Assembly (NCBI RefSeq): GCF_030643905.1
Contig: NZ_CP121446.1
Coordinates: forward strand, 1,240,001-1,304,000
Source of the DNA: Flavobacterium sp. IMCC34852
Lineage (GTDB): Bacteria; Bacteroidota; Bacteroidia; Flavobacteriales; Flavobacteriaceae
Reading direction: 5' to 3'
DNA: 64,000 nt
In this document: piece after piece, positions 1 to 10,465 of the stretch
Numbering within the stretch: position 1 is the stretch's first letter
Layout of the letters: the number at the start of each line of letters is the position of its first letter
Translations under genes and position numbers: made by a program
The notes under the pieces: generated by a model
Seen by the model: only the letters and a program-made list of their open reading frames with translations
What the model was told of the DNA's origin: nothing
Database searches by the model: none

Positions 1-2384
1 TCCACATCAAAAGTGAAATCACCTTTTTTCAATACAGTAGCTCCTAATTGTAACTCAATACCTTTATTGTTCATTTCTCCTGCATTTTCCCATGAAGATG
101 TAAATCCGGAAGCAGCATCAATTTGTAAAGGTAAAATCAAATCTTTACTAGTTTGATTATAGTAAGTTGCGCTAAAACGAACTCTATTGTTGAAAGCATT
201 TAAGTCTAAACCAAACTCAACTCCAGTTGTGCTTTCAGGTTTAAGATTTGGATTCCATTGAGTGTTCGGAACTGAAGAAACAGTACCGAAGTTGTTGTTG
301 GCAAGGGCAAAAGTTCTGTTCAAGCTGTAAGGGTCTAATGGACCAATACCTCCTACTTTTGACCAACCTCCTCTTAATTTAGCATAGCTAACTTTGCTAC
401 TTGTAAATCCTAAGATTTCAGATAAAACTAAGGATCCTGAAACAGCAGGATAGAAGAATGAATTGTTTTTCGCCGGCAATACACTAGCCCAGTCATTTCT
501 ACCAGAGAAATCAAGGAAAGCATAACCTTTGTAAGCCAATTGTCCAAAACCTAAAATACTGTTGATTCTTTGTTCAGTGTAATCACTGTCAATATTAGGA
601 GTAGTTCCTGATTTAACATTTGAAAGTGTAAATAAGCCAGGTAATTCTAAACCTCCTGATAACTCACCTAATTGTCTTGTTCCGATTCTTTTCATGGTAT
701 TCATACCACCATTAAGTGTTAAAGACAAATCGTTAGTTAAGTTTCTTTGGTAATTAACAATTGCTTCCGCGTTTATCTCAGAATATCTTCTTGTGATTTC
801 AGCATAGTAACCGTCGATGTTTTCGTTAGAACCTTTTTCGTTTCTTAGAGTTTCTCTTTGGGAATAGTGGTCTAACATTAATTTACCATTGATGGATAAA
901 TTATCGGTAAACTTGTAATTCAAGAAAGTATTTCCTGTAATTCTGTCTTGATCAAAAGTGTTGATGTTAGTCTCCAAATGCCAATAAGGGTTATTTTGGA
1001 AATTGGTGTTCCAGCTTATTGGTGTTCCGGCTGCTGGTGTATTAGCACCGGCTAATGGGAAGTTTCTCCAATCTTTTAAGTCGGTAAACTGAACGTTACG
1101 GGCAGACCAAATGAATTGTTGCACAACGTTTTGACTTGAATACCCCACAACCGGTAAGTTATCACTCTTGTTGTTAAAGTAAGTCATGCTGATACCAGCG
1201 GTTAATTTTTTACCAAGATTCATATTTCCATTAAATCCAACATTAAATTTTTTGAATTCAGTGAATGGAATCATACCTTTTTCATCACTATTTCCAATAG
1301 ACAATCTAAAGTTAGAATTTTCACCACCACTGATGATTGAAATATTGTTAGATTGTGCTATACCTGTATCGTAAAAATCTTTCACGTTATCAGGGTGTGA
1401 TACCCATGGCGTTGGTAAACCTCCATTTTTGAATGAATCCCATTGAACAAATTCTAAGCCTCTGTCCAATGCAGGACCCCAGCTTTCGTCAACACCGTCA
1501 TTGTAACCACCACCGGCACCGTCTACGAACTCAAAATAATCTGAGGTAGCTCCTTGGCCATAAGAGTTTTGGAAGTTTGGCAATACTAATGGATTTGAGA
1601 AAGTAGTGTTTGAGTTAAAAGAAACTTCAAACTTGTCTTTTTTCTTTCCGGATTTTGTAGTGATTAAGATAACCCCTTTACTGGCACGAATACCATACAA
1701 TGCCGCAGCAGTTGGTCCTTTAAGCACCGTTACTGATTCAATATCGTCAGGATTAATACTGGCAGCACCATTTGGCAAATCTCTACCACCACCGGATCCT
1801 GAGTTACCGTAGCTAGTGTTGTCAAAAGGAACACCATCAATTACAAATAACGCTTCATTGCTACCCGTAATCGTAGAATTACCTCTCAAAACAATTCTTG
1901 AGGAAGAACCTACTGCACCTGAAGAGTTAGTTACATTTACACCGGCTACTTTTCCGGATAATGCATTAACTAAATTTGACTCTCTGGCCTCAGTTAAGGC
2001 ACCGCCTTTAACAGATTGTGCAGAATAGGTTACCGCTTTTTCGGATTTTTTAACACCCAAAGCGGTTACAACTACACCTTCTAACTCAACTGCGTCATCT
2101 TTCATTTTTACATTAATTGTAGTTGAAGAAGCCAAAATCTCTTGGGATTTCATACCTACATAATTAAAAATTAACGTTTGAGTTGGAGCGGCACTGATGG
2201 AAAATTTACCATCAAAGTCGGTTTGTGTGCCTAATTTAGTTCCTTTAACAAGAACATTAACTCCCGGAATTGGTAAACCGCTATTGTCTGTAACAACACC
2301 AGTTACAATCCTTTCTTGCGCAAAAGAAATTTGCACCAATAACGCTATAAAAAGCGTCAAGAATCCATTTAACTTTGTTTTCAT
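1..2384 (-). CDS. SusC/RagA family TonB-linked outer-membrane receptor (3' end outside window)
   Basis: Reading the minus strand from the ATG at 2384 gives 794 residues with no stop before the window edge. A signal peptide of about 23 residues ends in SFAQ. A carboxypeptidase-regulatory-like domain follows (about 25-100, with GVVTD and GVNVLVKGT), then a TonB plug (about 105-235, with VTALGVKK, FVIDGVPFD and KGPTAAALYG), then the first beta-barrel strands. This order is diagnostic of SusC/RagA receptors, which pair with a SusD lipoprotein to import glycans or peptides across the outer membrane. A susD partner would be expected just left of position 1 and cannot be seen. The substrate cannot be told from this sequence. 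No clear promoter was found in the 95 bp upstream, so read-through from the gene at 2480-4147 is possible. Confidence 0.95.
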   Translation of the reverse strand, partial: MKTKLNGFLTLFIALLVQISFAQERIVTGVVTDNSGLPIPGVNVLVKGTKLGTQTDFDGKFSISAAPTQTLIFNYVGMKSQEILASSTTINVKMKDDAVELEGVVVTALGVKKSEKAVTYSAQSVKGGALTEARESNLVNALSGKVAGVNVTNSSGAVGSSSRIVLRGNSTITGSNEALFVIDGVPFDNTSYGNSGSGGGRDLPNGAASINPDDIESVTVLKGPTAAALYGIRASKGVILITTKSGKKKDKFEVSFNSNTTFSNPLVLPNFQNSYGQGATSDYFEFVDGAGGGYNDGVDESWGPALDRGLEFVQWDSFKNGGLPTPWVSHPDNVKDFYDTGIAQSNNISIISGGENSNFRLSIGNSDEKGMIPFTEFKKFNVGFNGNMNLGKKLTAGISMTYFNNKSDNLPVVGYSSQNVVQQFIWSARNVQFTDLKDWRNFPLAGANTPAAGTPISWNTNFQNNPYWHLETNINTFDQDRITGNTFLNYKFTDNLSINGKLMLDHYSQRETLRNEKGSNENIDGYYAEITRRYSEINAEAIVNYQRNLTNDLSLTLNGGMNTMKRIGTRQLGELSGGLELPGLFTLSNVKSGTTPNIDSDYTEQRINSILGFGQLAYKGYAFLDFSGRNDWASVLPAKNNSFFYPAVSGSLVLSEILGFTSSKVSYAKLRGGWSKVGGIGPLDPYSLNRTFALANNNFGTVSSVPNTQWNPNLKPESTTGVEFGLDLNAFNNRVRFSATYYNQTSKDLILPLQIDAASGFTSSWENAGEMNNKGIELQLGATVLKKGDFTFDV

Positions 2385-2479
2385 TATTTAATTTGGTTAT
2401 AATTAGTGAACCAAAAGTCTTAAATAAATCTTAAAAATCCTAATTAAATGCTAAATTTTAATGTTAAAGTTTTAAACAT

Positions 2480-4147
2480 TTAAAAATTGGCTTTAAAGCT
2501 GATGTGTACAATCGAATTTGAGAGCTTGACGGCTTGATTATTCGTGCTTCCGTTGGCATAGATTAAGTTGAACAGGCCGTTTTTTGACAAAAGGCCAAAA
2601 CCAAAACCAAACCCCAGCAGCTCAGCTCGGCTATTGGTTGTGTAATCCTTTAAAAATCCGTAATCTAAGATGGAATGAATGTAAAGATTTGTGGTAAGAA
2701 CGTATCTGTATTCTGTAAGTAAAGACGAGAAGGTGTTGGCTTGAAGGCTGTTTTCGTTAAATCCTCTAATGGAGTTAATGCCGCCAAAACGGGATAACTC
2801 ATTTACAATATAATTTTTGCTTTGCAAATAGAAGTTTTGAGACTTGATTGTAATGATATTTTTTGAATTTAGATAGAAGTTATGTTTGAGGTAAAGGCTT
2901 CCGAAAAACTGATGGTCATTCAGTAGTTTTGAATCTCTCTTTCCCGTCCCGATTTTTAAATTAAGGTTGGTCTTCTCAGGAAAGAGAAAATCATCATTTT
3001 TTAAATCAATGAATTCCATGGCTGTTGTCAGAAACGAATTGTCAAAGTCGGATAAAGTATTGGTGTTGGTGTTTTGAATGTCGCTGGATTCGGTAGATTG
3101 ATAGCCCAAGTAAAGTCGGGTGTTATAATTGAAAAAATACCCCAATTCGATATTGTTTCTAGTGTTTTGGAAAGTGCTGTCTTGTTTAAAAATATTTAGT
3201 TCAATTTTAAGGCCAATTGGACTTTTAAAAATATAAGGCAGTTCAAGTCCGAGATTAAAGGTTTTTTGGTCTTGTCCATCACTTTTCCAGTACAGTGAAA
3301 ATCTCTCTCCGGAATTTAAAACGTTGTTTAAAGTTAAATCCAAATAACCACTTAAAATTAATTTGCTCTCTTCGTCATTTGTAAAGCCGAGATAACCGTC
3401 AAAAGAGTTGGGTTTGGATTTTTCTAAATAGACGTAGACTTGGGTTGAGTCTTTGGTGAATAAGATTTCAGGGTACTTGGTTTGCTTGACAAATCTGAAT
3501 TTTTCAAAATCATCGTAGAGTTTGTTTAAGTTTTTTTGATTAAAAACCTTTTTGCGGTAAAGACGAGTAATATTGCGTTTGTGGCTTTCGGGGAATTTGT
3601 CATATCCGTTAATTACAATGCTGTTCACTTGTCGCCGGTTTCCTGTGGTTGCCTCTAAATCAGCAATAATATTGTTGTCTTTGTAATGGATGTTACTAAG
3701 CTTAACTTTGGCCATGGAGAAACCGTTATTTTCCAATTTCATCAGGGTGCTGTTTAGGAAGGCATCAATCTCCTCATAATTAAGTTGCAGTGTGTCGTTT
3801 TTTAAACGGTAAGTTTCGGGTATATTTTCATGGTTTTTTATACCTATATATATGCGTGCATAATTTATTTTTTTTCCGAGGCTGTATTTGTAGCAAAAAA
3901 CACTGTCGTTTAACTTATAGTTCTCGATGAATTGTGCGTTTAAGAAACCTTTTTTGTTAAGTTTTTCATAGAAGGAATTGTTTTCGTCAATTATGGATTT
4001 CAGATTTTGATGTTTTTTGATGTAATCAATGCTATCGACGGATTTGTCTTCGAATTCGTTCTGTCCGATAATTTTCAGATAGAAATTTTGTGCCGAAACA
4101 TTTCGGTTGGCGATTATTAAGAAGAGGAAAAGGAAAAACTTTTTCAA
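2480..4147 (-). CDS. Omp85/BamA-TamA-like outer-membrane protein with POTRA-like N-terminus
   Basis: 555 residues. It begins with a signal peptide (MKKFFLFLFLIIANRNVSA). The first 250 residues look like POTRA-type repeats; NSIVINGYDKFPESH is a typical POTRA start. The C-terminal 300 residues read as a 16-strand-type barrel containing the Omp85 lid-loop motif (IRGFNENS) and ending in phenylalanine, as outer-membrane barrels do. Omp85 proteins insert or translocate proteins (BamA, TamA, two-partner secretion). This one is shorter than BamA, so it is probably an accessory member and its role is unknown. The start codon is TTG: no in-frame ATG gives the signal peptide, and the MKK start is the natural one. 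It is divergent from rpsL. Confidence 0.75.
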   Translation of the reverse strand: MKKFFLFLFLIIANRNVSAQNFYLKIIGQNEFEDKSVDSIDYIKKHQNLKSIIDENNSFYEKLNKKGFLNAQFIENYKLNDSVFCYKYSLGKKINYARIYIGIKNHENIPETYRLKNDTLQLNYEEIDAFLNSTLMKLENNGFSMAKVKLSNIHYKDNNIIADLEATTGNRRQVNSIVINGYDKFPESHKRNITRLYRKKVFNQKNLNKLYDDFEKFRFVKQTKYPEILFTKDSTQVYVYLEKSKPNSFDGYLGFTNDEESKLILSGYLDLTLNNVLNSGERFSLYWKSDGQDQKTFNLGLELPYIFKSPIGLKIELNIFKQDSTFQNTRNNIELGYFFNYNTRLYLGYQSTESSDIQNTNTNTLSDFDNSFLTTAMEFIDLKNDDFLFPEKTNLNLKIGTGKRDSKLLNDHQFFGSLYLKHNFYLNSKNIITIKSQNFYLQSKNYIVNELSRFGGINSIRGFNENSLQANTFSSLLTEYRYVLTTNLYIHSILDYGFLKDYTTNSRAELLGFGFGFGLLSKNGLFNLIYANGSTNNQAVKLSNSIVHISFKANF

Positions 4148-4245
4148 CAGTTATAATTGTTTGCTTCAAAATAACGCAAAAAAACTCTTTTTATTGCTGA
4201 TAATCGAATGGAAAAACAATCTGTTTGAAAATTAATTAATTATGA

Positions 4246-4276
4246 TTTGTTTCATTAAAAATAATTACTACATTTG
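4246..4276 (+). promoter_or_regulatory. Bacteroidota-type promoter of the str-S10-spc-alpha cluster
   Basis: TTTG at 4246-4249, a 19-bp spacer, then TACATTTG at 4269-4276. This matches the Bacteroidota housekeeping promoter (TTTG around -33, TAnnTTTG around -7). It lies 53 bp upstream of rpsL and is the best-formed promoter in this part of the window. The predicted transcript start is about 4282, giving a leader of roughly 48 nt. Confidence 0.8.
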
Positions 4277-4329
4277 CAACCCCTAAAAAAGCGGGATTTT
4301 AATAAATAAAGAAATTTTAGTATTTAATT

Positions 4330-4713
4330 ATGCCAACAATTCAACAATTAGTAAGAACAGGAAGAACTCAAATCACTAAGAAGAGTAAATCGGTTGCTTT
4401 AGATTCTTGTCCTCAAAGAAGAGGTGTTTGTACGCGTGTTTACACTACTACTCCTAAAAAGCCAAACTCAGCGATGCGTAAAGTAGCGCGTGTACGTTTG
4501 ACAAACGGAAATGAAGTGAATGCTTACATCCCTGGAGAAGGACACAATCTACAAGAGCACTCGATAGTATTAGTGCGAGGCGGAAGGGTAAAAGATTTAC
4601 CAGGAGTTAGATACCACATTGTGCGTGGTGCACTTGATACCTCAGGTGTAGCAGGAAGAACACAAAGAAGATCTAAGTATGGTGCTAAACGCCCAAAAGA
4701 AGCTAAAAAGTAA
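4330..4713 (+). CDS. rpsL: 30S ribosomal protein S12 (uS12)
   Basis: 127 residues, the usual length. S12 sits at the decoding centre of the small subunit and affects accuracy. The signature [17 protein letters not shown] is at 42-58 and KDLPGVRYH at 88-96. Lys43 and Lys88, the positions where streptomycin-resistance substitutions arise, are both lysine, so this is the sensitive form. It is the first gene of the cluster, behind a consensus promoter and followed 25 bp later by rpsG. Confidence 0.98.
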
Positions 4714-4738
4714 TTTTAAAAACTTTTAAAGAAAAGAC

Positions 4739-5215
4739 ATGAGAAAAAGAGCGGCAAAGAAAAGACCACTTTTACCAGATCCAAGGTTTAATGACCAATT
4801 GGTAACACGTTTTGTAAACAACTTAATGTGGGATGGTAAGAAATCAACAGCTTTCAAAGTATTCTATGATGCTATTGATATCGTAGAAGCAAAAAAGAAT
4901 AATGATGAAAAATCATCATTAGAAGTTTGGAAAGATGCTTTAACAAACGTTATGCCTCACGTAGAAGTACGTAGTCGTAGAGTAGGTGGAGCTACATTCC
5001 AAATCCCAATGCAAATCAGACCGGACAGAAAAATTTCTATGGCCATGAAGTGGATGATACTTTATGCTCGTAGAAGAAACGAAAAATCAATGGCCGGAAA
5101 ATTAGCCTCTGAAATTTTAGCTGCGGCTAAAGAAGAAGGAGCTGCTGTTAAAAAGAGAATGGATACTCACAAAATGGCAGAAGCAAACAAAGCATTCTCT
5201 CACTTTAGATTTTAA
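4739..5215 (+). CDS. rpsG: 30S ribosomal protein S7 (uS7)
   Basis: 158 residues. S7 nucleates assembly of the 16S rRNA 3' domain and forms part of the E site. Recognised from [15 protein letters not shown] at the start, the [15 protein letters not shown] stretch and the family's C-terminal end [15 protein letters not shown]. It keeps the classical order rpsL-rpsG-fusA, with 25 bp before and 10 bp after. In E. coli S7 represses the str operon by binding the rpsL-rpsG spacer; here that spacer is too short for a comparable structure. Confidence 0.98.
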   Translation: MRKRAAKKRPLLPDPRFNDQLVTRFVNNLMWDGKKSTAFKVFYDAIDIVEAKKNNDEKSSLEVWKDALTNVMPHVEVRSRRVGGATFQIPMQIRPDRKISMAMKWMILYARRRNEKSMAGKLASEILAAAKEEGAAVKKRMDTHKMAEANKAFSHFRF

Positions 5216-5225
5216 TATTTAAGAA

Positions 5226-7382
5226 ATGGCTAGAGATTTAAAATTTACAAGAAATATTGGAATTGCGGCTCACATTGATGCTGGTAAAACAACAACAACG
5301 GAGCGTATATTATTCTATACAGGAAAATCGCATAAAATTGGTGAAGTGCACGATGGTGCTGCAACCATGGACTGGATGGCACAAGAGCAAGAAAGAGGAA
5401 TTACCATTACTTCTGCTGCAACTACTTGTGAGTGGAATTTCCCAACAATCCAAGGGAAAGCGACTCCTGAAACAAAACCTTATCACTTCAATATTATTGA
5501 TACTCCGGGACACGTTGACTTTACTGTAGAGGTAAATCGTTCTTTACGTGTATTGGATGGGTTGGTTTTCTTATTTTCTGCTGTTGACGGTGTTGAGCCT
5601 CAATCAGAAACTAACTGGAGATTGGCTGATCAATACAGGGTTCCACGTATGGGATTCGTTAATAAAATGGACCGTCAAGGGTCTAACTTCTTAAATGTAT
5701 GTCAACAAGTTAGAGACATGTTAAAATCTAACGCAGTAGCCATCACTTTACCAATTGGTGAAGAGAATGATTTTAAAGGAGTAGTTGATTTAGTAAAAAA
5801 TCAGGCTATCGTATGGCATGATGCTACTCAAGGGGCAACTTTTGACGTAGTTGACATTCCTGCTGATATGGTTGATGAAGTTAAAGCTTATCGTTCAATT
5901 TTAATTGAAGCGGTAGCAGAGTATGATGAAAATCTACTTGACAAATACATGGAAGATGAGAACTCAATTACTGAGGACGAAATCAACAATGCGTTAAGAG
6001 CTGCTACTATTGATATGGCTATCATTCCAATGATCGCAGGTTCATCATTTAAAAACAAAGGTGTTCAATTCATGTTGGATGCTGTATGTAAATATTTACC
6101 ATCTCCTTTAGATAAAGAAGGAATTGAAGGGATTCACCCTGATGATGCTGATTTATTAGAAGAAGATCAAACTAAAATCTTACGTCGTCCTGATGTAAAA
6201 GAGCCGTTTGCTGCTTTAGCGTTTAAAATTGCAACTGACCCTTATGTTGGTCGTTTGGCTTTCTTCCGTGCTTATTCAGGTCGCTTGGATGCCGGTTCTT
6301 ATATTTTGAACACTCGTTCAGGAAACAAAGAAAGAATTTCTCGTATCTACCAAATGCATGCTAATAAACAAAATCCAATCGAGTACATCGAGGCTGGAGA
6401 TATTGGTGCAGCAGTTGGATTTAAAGATATCAAGACTGGTGATACTATGTGTGATGAAAAACACCCTATCATTCTTGAATCGATGAAATTCCCTGATCCG
6501 GTAATTGGTATCGCTATTGAACCAAAAACAAAAGCTGACGTGGATAAAATGGGTATGGCTTTAGCAAAATTAGCTGAAGAAGATTCTACGTTTACTGTTA
6601 GAACTGATGAGGCTTCAGGTCAAACTATCATTTCAGGGATGGGTGAGTTACACTTAGACATCCTTGTGGATCGTATGAAACGTGAATTCAAAGTTGAAGT
6701 AAACCAAGGTGAACCTCAAGTAGAGTACAAAGAAGCATTCACTAAATCTGCACAACACAGAGAAGTTTATAAAAAACAATCTGGTGGGCGTGGTAAATTC
6801 GGTGATATTGTATTCCGTTTAGAGCCTGCTGATGTGATCGATGGTAAACCATTTGTTGGATTACAGTTCGTAAACGAAGTAAAAGGTGGAAACGTTCCTA
6901 AAGAATATATTCCTGCTGTTGAAAAAGGTTTCAGAGAAGCTATGAAAACCGGTCCGTTGGCGGGTTATACCGTAGACAGTTTGAAAGTAACTTTGTTAGA
7001 CGGTTCTTACCACCCGGTAGATTCTGATGCTCTTTCATTCGAATTAGCAGCAAAAATGGGTTACAAAGAAGTAGCGAAAGCTGCTGGTGCTGTTATCCTT
7101 GAGCCAATCATGAAAATCGAAGTGATCACTCCTGAAGAAAACATGGGTGATATCGTTGGAGATTTGAATAGAAGAAGAGGTCAAGTAAACGACATGGGAG
7201 ATAGAGCTGGTGCTAAAACTATCAAAGCGCACGTTCCGTTATCTGAAATGTTTGGTTATGTTACAACCTTAAGAACATTGTCTTCAGGTAGAGCAACATC
7301 TACAATGGAATTCTCTCACTATGAGCAAACTCCTTCAAACATTTCTGAAGAAGTAATCAAAAAAGCAAAAGGTAACGCTTAA
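5226..7382 (+). CDS. fusA: translation elongation factor G
   Basis: 718 residues, typical of EF-G, the GTPase that drives translocation of tRNAs and mRNA. GTP-binding motifs are intact: AHIDAGKT at 15-22, DTPGH at 92-96 and NKMD at 146-149. The switch region carries [11 protein letters not shown]. Domain IV and V signatures ([19 protein letters not shown]) follow. It lies 10 bp after rpsG and 11 bp before rpsJ. No tuf gene follows: the str cluster runs straight into S10. Confidence 0.98.
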   Translation: MARDLKFTRNIGIAAHIDAGKTTTTERILFYTGKSHKIGEVHDGAATMDWMAQEQERGITITSAATTCEWNFPTIQGKATPETKPYHFNIIDTPGHVDFTVEVNRSLRVLDGLVFLFSAVDGVEPQSETNWRLADQYRVPRMGFVNKMDRQGSNFLNVCQQVRDMLKSNAVAITLPIGEENDFKGVVDLVKNQAIVWHDATQGATFDVVDIPADMVDEVKAYRSILIEAVAEYDENLLDKYMEDENSITEDEINNALRAATIDMAIIPMIAGSSFKNKGVQFMLDAVCKYLPSPLDKEGIEGIHPDDADLLEEDQTKILRRPDVKEPFAALAFKIATDPYVGRLAFFRAYSGRLDAGSYILNTRSGNKERISRIYQMHANKQNPIEYIEAGDIGAAVGFKDIKTGDTMCDEKHPIILESMKFPDPVIGIAIEPKTKADVDKMGMALAKLAEEDSTFTVRTDEASGQTIISGMGELHLDILVDRMKREFKVEVNQGEPQVEYKEAFTKSAQHREVYKKQSGGRGKFGDIVFRLEPADVIDGKPFVGLQFVNEVKGGNVPKEYIPAVEKGFREAMKTGPLAGYTVDSLKVTLLDGSYHPVDSDALSFELAAKMGYKEVAKAAGAVILEPIMKIEVITPEENMGDIVGDLNRRRGQVNDMGDRAGAKTIKAHVPLSEMFGYVTTLRTLSSGRATSTMEFSHYEQTPSNISEEVIKKAKGNA

Positions 7383-7393
7383 TTTTTATCAAG

Positions 7394-7699
7394 ATGAGTC
7401 AAAAAATTAGAATAAAATTGAAGTCTTACGATCATATGTTGGTTGATAAATCAGCAGAGAAAATCGTAAAAACTGTGAAAAGCACAGGTGCTGTGGTAAC
7501 AGGTCCAATTCCGTTACCTACCCACAAAAAAATCTTTACCGTATTACGTTCTCCACACGTTAATAAAAAAGCGAGAGAGCAGTTTGAGGTAAGTTCATAC
7601 AAAAGATTATTAGATATCTATAGTTCTTCTTCGAAAACTATCGATGCTTTAATGAAACTTGAATTGCCAAGTGGAGTTGAAGTTGAAATCAAAGTGTGA
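7394..7699 (+). CDS. rpsJ: 30S ribosomal protein S10 (uS10)
   Basis: 101 residues. S10 is a head protein of the small subunit, and in other bacteria is also the NusE antitermination factor. Recognised from [18 protein letters not shown] at the start and [27 protein letters not shown] (read in parts) in the middle. It is followed by an unusually long 99-bp gap with a strong hairpin, so rpsJ is set apart from the rest of the S10 genes. Confidence 0.97.
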   Translation: MSQKIRIKLKSYDHMLVDKSAEKIVKTVKSTGAVVTGPIPLPTHKKIFTVLRSPHVNKKAREQFEVSSYKRLLDIYSSSSKTIDALMKLELPSGVEVEIKV

Positions 7700-7720
7700 T
7701 AAAATCAAATTTCTGAAATG

Positions 7721-7749
7721 AGTATCAGGAGTAATTTATTCTTGATACT
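7721..7749 (+). promoter_or_regulatory. hairpin in the rpsJ-rplC gap, candidate L4-type leader or attenuator
   Basis: Positions 7721-7733 pair with 7737-7749: 13 consecutive base pairs (11 Watson-Crick, 2 G-U), with a 3-nt loop at 7734-7736. The arms are AGTATCAGGAGTA and TATTCTTGATACT. A T-rich but not continuous stretch follows (7750-7761), so it could act as a weak terminator or attenuator. No promoter motif is visible in the gap. In E. coli the S10 operon is controlled by L4 through a leader; here the structure lies just before the L3-L4 genes. The function is inferred from position only. Confidence 0.55.
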
Positions 7750-7798
7750 TATTTCTTTATTGAACAAGTAAAAAAATAAACATTAAATAATTATTAAT

Positions 7799-8416
7799 AT
7801 GTCTGGGTTAATTGGAAAAAAAATCGGCATGACCAGTATTTTCGACGAGAACGGGAAAAACATTCCTTGTACTGTAATCGAAGCTGGCCCTTGTGTCGTT
7901 ACCCAAGTCAGAACCAATGAGGTTGACGGGTATGAAGCTCTTCAACTTGGTTTCGATGACAAAGGAGAAAAACACGCTACTAAAGCTGACTTAGGTCACT
8001 TTAAAAAAGCGGGAACTTCTGCTAAGAAAAAAGTCGTTGAATTCCAAGGATTTGAAGAAAATTACAAATTAGGTGATAGTATCACTGTGGATGTATTCAG
8101 CGAAGGAGAATTTGTTGATGTACAAGGTGTATCAAAAGGAAAAGGTTTCCAAGGGGTTGTAAAGCGTCACGGTTTTGGTGGTGTTGGACAAGCTACTCAT
8201 GGTCAGCACAACCGTTTGAGAGCACCGGGTTCTGTAGGAGCATCTTCTTATCCATCACGTGTATTCAAAGGAATGCGTATGGCAGGAAGAATGGGAGGAG
8301 ATAATGTAAAAGTACAAAATCTTAGAGTTTTAAAAGTAGTGGCTGAAAAGAACCTACTTGTGGTTAAAGGTGCTATTCCTGGACACAAAAACTCTTATGT
8401 AATCATTCAGAAGTAA
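7799..8416 (+). CDS. rplC: 50S ribosomal protein L3 (uL3)
   Basis: 205 residues. L3 is an early large-subunit assembly protein reaching toward the peptidyl transferase centre. It starts [19 protein letters not shown]. The central signature [19 protein letters not shown] contains the glutamine methylated by PrmB in other bacteria. Its TAA stop overlaps the ATG of rplD by one base (TAATG), suggesting translational coupling. It is the first gene after the structured 99-bp gap. Confidence 0.98.
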   Translation: MSGLIGKKIGMTSIFDENGKNIPCTVIEAGPCVVTQVRTNEVDGYEALQLGFDDKGEKHATKADLGHFKKAGTSAKKKVVEFQGFEENYKLGDSITVDVFSEGEFVDVQGVSKGKGFQGVVKRHGFGGVGQATHGQHNRLRAPGSVGASSYPSRVFKGMRMAGRMGGDNVKVQNLRVLKVVAEKNLLVVKGAIPGHKNSYVIIQK

Positions 8417-9045
8417 TGGAAGTAAAAGTTTTAGATATCAACGGAAAAGATACTGGAAGAAAAGTGCAACTTTCTGATTCAGTATTCGGCATTGAGCCAA
8501 ATAATCACGCAGTATATCTTGATGTTAAGCAATACTTAGCTAATCAAAGACAAGGAACGCACAAAGCTAAAGAAAGAGCTGAAGTGGCTGGTTCTACGCG
8601 TAAGATTAAAAAACAAAAAGGTACAGGTACTGCACGTGCAGGATCTAAAAAGAGTCCATTGTTCAAAGGTGGAGGAACAGTATTTGGTCCAAGACCAAGA
8701 AGTTATTCTTTCAAATTGAACAAAACAGTAAAAAGATTAGCAAGAAAATCTGCTTTCTCTTTAAAGGTTAAAGAATCAAATTTAGTAGTTGTGGAAGATT
8801 TCAATTTCGAAGCGCCAAACACTAAAAATTTCATTAACGTTTTGAAAGCTTTAGGATTAGAAAACAAAAAATCTTTGTTTGTGTTGGGTGAATCAAATAA
8901 AAATGTATATTTGTCGTCACGCAATTTGAAAGCTTCTAGCGTCATAACTAACTCAGAATTAAGCACTTACGCAATTTTAAACGCGAATAATTTAGTTTTA
9001 TCTGAGGGTTCATTAGAAGGAATTGTTGAAAATTTAAGCAAATAA
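8416..9045 (+). CDS. rplD: 50S ribosomal protein L4 (uL4)
   Basis: 209 residues. L4 lines the peptide exit tunnel through an extended loop, seen here around 70-100 ([30 protein letters not shown]). It overlaps rplC by one base. In E. coli L4 is the autogenous repressor of the S10 operon, which makes the hairpin one gene upstream notable. Confidence 0.97.
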   Translation: MEVKVLDINGKDTGRKVQLSDSVFGIEPNNHAVYLDVKQYLANQRQGTHKAKERAEVAGSTRKIKKQKGTGTARAGSKKSPLFKGGGTVFGPRPRSYSFKLNKTVKRLARKSAFSLKVKESNLVVVEDFNFEAPNTKNFINVLKALGLENKKSLFVLGESNKNVYLSSRNLKASSVITNSELSTYAILNANNLVLSEGSLEGIVENLSK

Positions 9046-9052
9046 CAAGGCC

Positions 9053-9343
9053 ATGAGTACTATAATTAAACCTATCATAACAGAAAAAATCACCAAAGAA
9101 GGTGAAGTTTTCAATCGTTTTGGTTTTGTTGTTGACAAAAAAGCCAACAAAGTTCAAATTAAGAAAGCTGTAGAAGCTGCTTACGGAATTACTGTTGTTG
9201 CTGTGAACACGATGAACTATAGAGCGGACAGATCTACTAAATATACAAAAAGTGGTTTGATCAGCGGAAAAACGAACAGCTACAAGAAAGCTATCGTTCA
9301 AGTACAAGAAGGAGAAACAATAGATTTTTATAATAATATCTAA
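9053..9343 (+). CDS. rplW: 50S ribosomal protein L23 (uL23)
   Basis: 96 residues. L23 sits at the tunnel exit and is the docking site for trigger factor and SRP. Recognised from the start (IIKPIITEKIT) and the VNTMNYRADRSTKYTKSG segment. It lies 7 bp after rplD and 6 bp before rplB, the usual order. Confidence 0.96.
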   Translation: MSTIIKPIITEKITKEGEVFNRFGFVVDKKANKVQIKKAVEAAYGITVVAVNTMNYRADRSTKYTKSGLISGKTNSYKKAIVQVQEGETIDFYNNI

Positions 9344-9349
9344 TAGAAA

Positions 9350-10174
9350 ATGTCAGTTAGAAAATTAAAACCTATTACCCCTGGTCAGCGTTTTAGAGTT
9401 GTGAATGGTTTTGACGCCATCACGACTGATAAGCCGGAGAGATCATTGATCGCACCGATAAAAAACTCAGGAGGTAGAAATAGTCAAGGAAAAATGACCA
9501 TGCGTTATACAGGCGGTGGTCACAAACAAAGGTATCGTATTATTGATTTTAAAAGAACTAAAGTTGGTATTCCGGCTACAGTGAAATCAATTGAATATGA
9601 TCCAAACAGAACTGCTTTTATCGCATTATTGTGGTATGTAGATGGAGAGAAAACTTATATCGTTGCTCAAAACGGTCTACAAGTAGGACAAACTGTTGTG
9701 TCTGGAGAAGGCGCAGCTCCTGAAATTGGAAATACTTTGCCATTGAGCAAAATTCCATTGGGAACTGTGATTTCTTGTATCGAATTGCGTCCGGGTCAAG
9801 GAGCGGTTATCGCTCGTTCTGCCGGAACATTTGCTCAGTTAATGGCAAGAGACGGAAAATATGCAACTATTAAAATGCCGTCAGGTGAAACAAGATTAAT
9901 CTTGTTGACTTGTTCAGCAACAATCGGAGCAGTTTCTAACTCAGATCACCAATTAATCGTATCTGGTAAAGCAGGTAGATCAAGATGGTTAGGCAGAAGA
10001 CCAAGAACAAGACCGGTAGCAATGAACCCTGTAGATCACCCGATGGGTGGTGGAGAAGGACGTTCTTCTGGAGGTCACCCACGTTCTAGAAAAGGTTTAC
10101 CGGCTAAAGGTTATAGAACTCGTTCTAAAGTTAACCCGAGCAACAAGTATATTGTAGAACGCAGAAAGAAATAA
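9350..10174 (+). CDS. rplB: 50S ribosomal protein L2 (uL2)
   Basis: 274 residues, the normal length. L2 is needed for subunit joining and peptidyl transfer. The SH3-like middle (GPG-type [16 protein letters not shown]) and the C-terminal signature [19 protein letters not shown] are present, the latter containing the conserved histidine linked to activity. 6 bp separate it from each neighbour. Confidence 0.98.
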   Translation: MSVRKLKPITPGQRFRVVNGFDAITTDKPERSLIAPIKNSGGRNSQGKMTMRYTGGGHKQRYRIIDFKRTKVGIPATVKSIEYDPNRTAFIALLWYVDGEKTYIVAQNGLQVGQTVVSGEGAAPEIGNTLPLSKIPLGTVISCIELRPGQGAVIARSAGTFAQLMARDGKYATIKMPSGETRLILLTCSATIGAVSNSDHQLIVSGKAGRSRWLGRRPRTRPVAMNPVDHPMGGGEGRSSGGHPRSRKGLPAKGYRTRSKVNPSNKYIVERRKK

Positions 10175-10180
10175 TAAGAC

Positions 10181-10459
10181 ATGGCACGTTCATTAAAAAA
10201 AGGACCTTTTGTACACTATAAATTAGATAAAAAAGTTCAAGAAAACATCGCTGGTGGTAATAAAGGAGTAGTAAAGACTTGGTCTAGAGCTTCTATGATT
10301 ACTCCGGATTTCGTTGGACAAACTATCGCAGTTCACAATGGTCGTCAATTTGTTCCGGTTTATGTAACTGAGAACATGGTAGGACACAAATTAGGAGAGT
10401 TTTCACCAACAAGATCTTTTAGAGGTCATGCTGGAGCAAAAAATAAAGGTAAAAAATAA
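10181..10459 (+). CDS. rpsS: 30S ribosomal protein S19 (uS19)
   Basis: 92 residues. S19 binds the head of the small subunit with S13. Diagnostic motifs are [18 protein letters not shown] at the start and [18 protein letters not shown] near the end. The C-terminus is lysine-rich. The gaps on both sides are 6 bp. Confidence 0.97.
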   Translation: MARSLKKGPFVHYKLDKKVQENIAGGNKGVVKTWSRASMITPDFVGQTIAVHNGRQFVPVYVTENMVGHKLGEFSPTRSFRGHAGAKNKGKK

Positions 10460-10465
10460 GAAGCA

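Noticed and set aside
1186..2391. Several plus-strand open frames of 62-70 codons
   Set aside because: They lie antisense to the SusC-type gene, have no family features, and are explained by its codon pattern.
8948..9307. Minus-strand frame of 119 codons over rplD-rplW
   Set aside because: Lies inside conserved ribosomal genes on the other strand; no recognisable protein features.
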